Origin: CAZNXJ01 sp964577115
GTDB lineage: Bacteria; Planctomycetota; Planctomycetia; Pirellulales; Pirellulaceae
Direction of reading: 5' to 3'
DNA length: 64,000 nt
Assembly (NCBI GenBank): GCA_964577115.1
Contig: CAZNXJ010000024.1
Span: 1-64,000 of the forward strand
Shown: in pieces, positions 63,721-64,000 of the stretch
Position numbering within the stretch: the stretch's first letter is position 1
How the letters are laid out: every line of letters starts with the position of its first letter
Notes under the pieces: model-generated
What the model saw: the letters and a program-made list of their open reading frames with translations, nothing else
Databases searched by the model: none
What the model was told of the DNA's origin: nothing
Made by a program: the position numbers and the translations under genes

Positions 63721-64000
63721 CTACGTCCGGGTCGTCACGGCTTCGGCCGCCGAGGCGCTCAGTCCCGCTGCGATCGGAGGCAAAATTCCGCGTTCTACGT
63801 AAATGGGTCGCACAAGTGCTCGCAGCGCGGGCAAACGCAGGGCGAAGACCGAGCCGCCCAAGAGGCAACCGATCCCGGCAAGCGTCAAAGTCGCGGGCGC
63901 TCCGATGCCGGAGGCGAGCGTACCGCCGAGCAGACTGCCGAACGGCGTCATGCCCATGAACGCCGTCGTAAAGAGGCTCATTACCCGGCCCCGTTTGTCG
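63721..64000 (-). CDS. MFS transporter, C-terminal end (partial)
   Basis: The frame runs off the right edge. The visible part reads DKRGRVMSLFTTAFMGMTP then FGSLLGGTLASGIGAPATL and LAGIGCLLGGSVFAL, the loop 8-9 motif (D-x-R-G-R) and last helices of MFS proteins of the enterobactin/macrolide exporter type. After the helices a 30-residue tail ends at the stop at 63721. A methionine at 63981 is internal. The substrate is not readable. At least 300 further residues should lie outside the window. Confidence 0.8.
   Translation of the reverse strand, partial: DKRGRVMSLFTTAFMGMTPFGSLLGGTLASGIGAPATLTLAGIGCLLGGSVFALRLPALRALVRPIYVERGILPPIAAGLSASAAEAVTTRT

Noticed and set aside
1..64000. CRISPR arrays, tRNA or rRNA genes, prophage genes
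   Set aside because: No regularly spaced repeats, no cloverleaf-like segments with CCA ends, and no phage structural genes were seen by eye.

Overview
The window is G+C-rich and almost certainly comes from a planctomycete, probably of the Pirellula/Lacipirellula type. The evidence is the density of families typical of that group: DUF1501 proteins at 19.3 and 62.2 kb, a PSD1-type cytochrome/DUF1549/DUF1553 protein at 16 kb, a DUF1559 pseudopilin at 31.3 kb, a secreted sulfatase at 14 kb, Tat-dependent SMP-30, aldo/keto reductase and beta-propeller proteins, a PQQ-propeller protein beginning with a DWPQFRG motif, and a redoxin/cytochrome/copper-monooxygenase fusion. No rRNA or tRNA gene, CRISPR array or phage gene was seen.

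Layout. 0-0.3 kb: a decayed transposase end. 0.7-9.3 kb: one plus-strand run of nucleotide-sugar enzymes (dTDP-L-rhamnose 4-epimerase-like, CDP-paratose 2-epimerase-like, an MDR dehydrogenase), a GT4 glycosyltransferase, three CgeB-type glycosyltransferases in a row and a small acidic protein. This is a cell-surface or storage glycan locus whose product cannot be named from sequence. 9.3-14 kb: an SPFH protein, then an ACS-family MFS transporter, an enolase-superfamily enzyme and an amidohydrolase, together resembling a sugar-acid uptake and catabolism unit. 14-21.6 kb: the secreted planctomycete block of sulfatase, PSD1, DUF1501 and PDZ protein. 21.9-24.5 kb: a further glycosyltransferase, a single-domain response regulator and a tiny secreted protein. 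24.7-29.7 kb: LigD with no adjacent Ku, a four-helix DUF4383 membrane protein and a FAD oxidoreductase fused to a Rieske domain. 29.8-41 kb: SMP-30 lactonase, DUF1559 protein, a two-gene GTPase operon, a PDZ protein, an RRM RNA-binding protein with a structured leader and a clear terminator, an aldo/keto reductase and the redoxin fusion.

41-50.5 kb is a minus-strand operon for the GlgE alpha-glucan pathway in the order glgE, treS-maltokinase fusion, glgB, treZ. Trehalose is isomerised to maltose and phosphorylated by the fusion protein, polymerised by GlgE, branched by GlgB, and trehalose could be regained through TreZ if a TreY exists elsewhere. 50.9-58.2 kb mixes topoisomerase IB with a thioredoxin-like protein, a PQQ propeller, a nucleotidyltransferase, a metallophosphoesterase next to a UdgX-type uracil-DNA glycosylase, a GNAT acetyltransferase and a BKACE-family enzyme. 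58.2-59.1 kb is noncoding, with an inverted pair of related repeats and a perfect 17-bp-stem hairpin. 59.1-64 kb holds a Tat-exported beta-propeller, a secreted coiled-coil protein, an alpha/beta hydrolase, a second DUF1501 protein and the end of an MFS transporter cut by the window edge.

The most promising places for undescribed biology are the triple-CgeB glycan locus, the membrane/soluble GTPase pair, and the UdgX with altered signature motifs. All family calls were made by reading the translations, without database searches.
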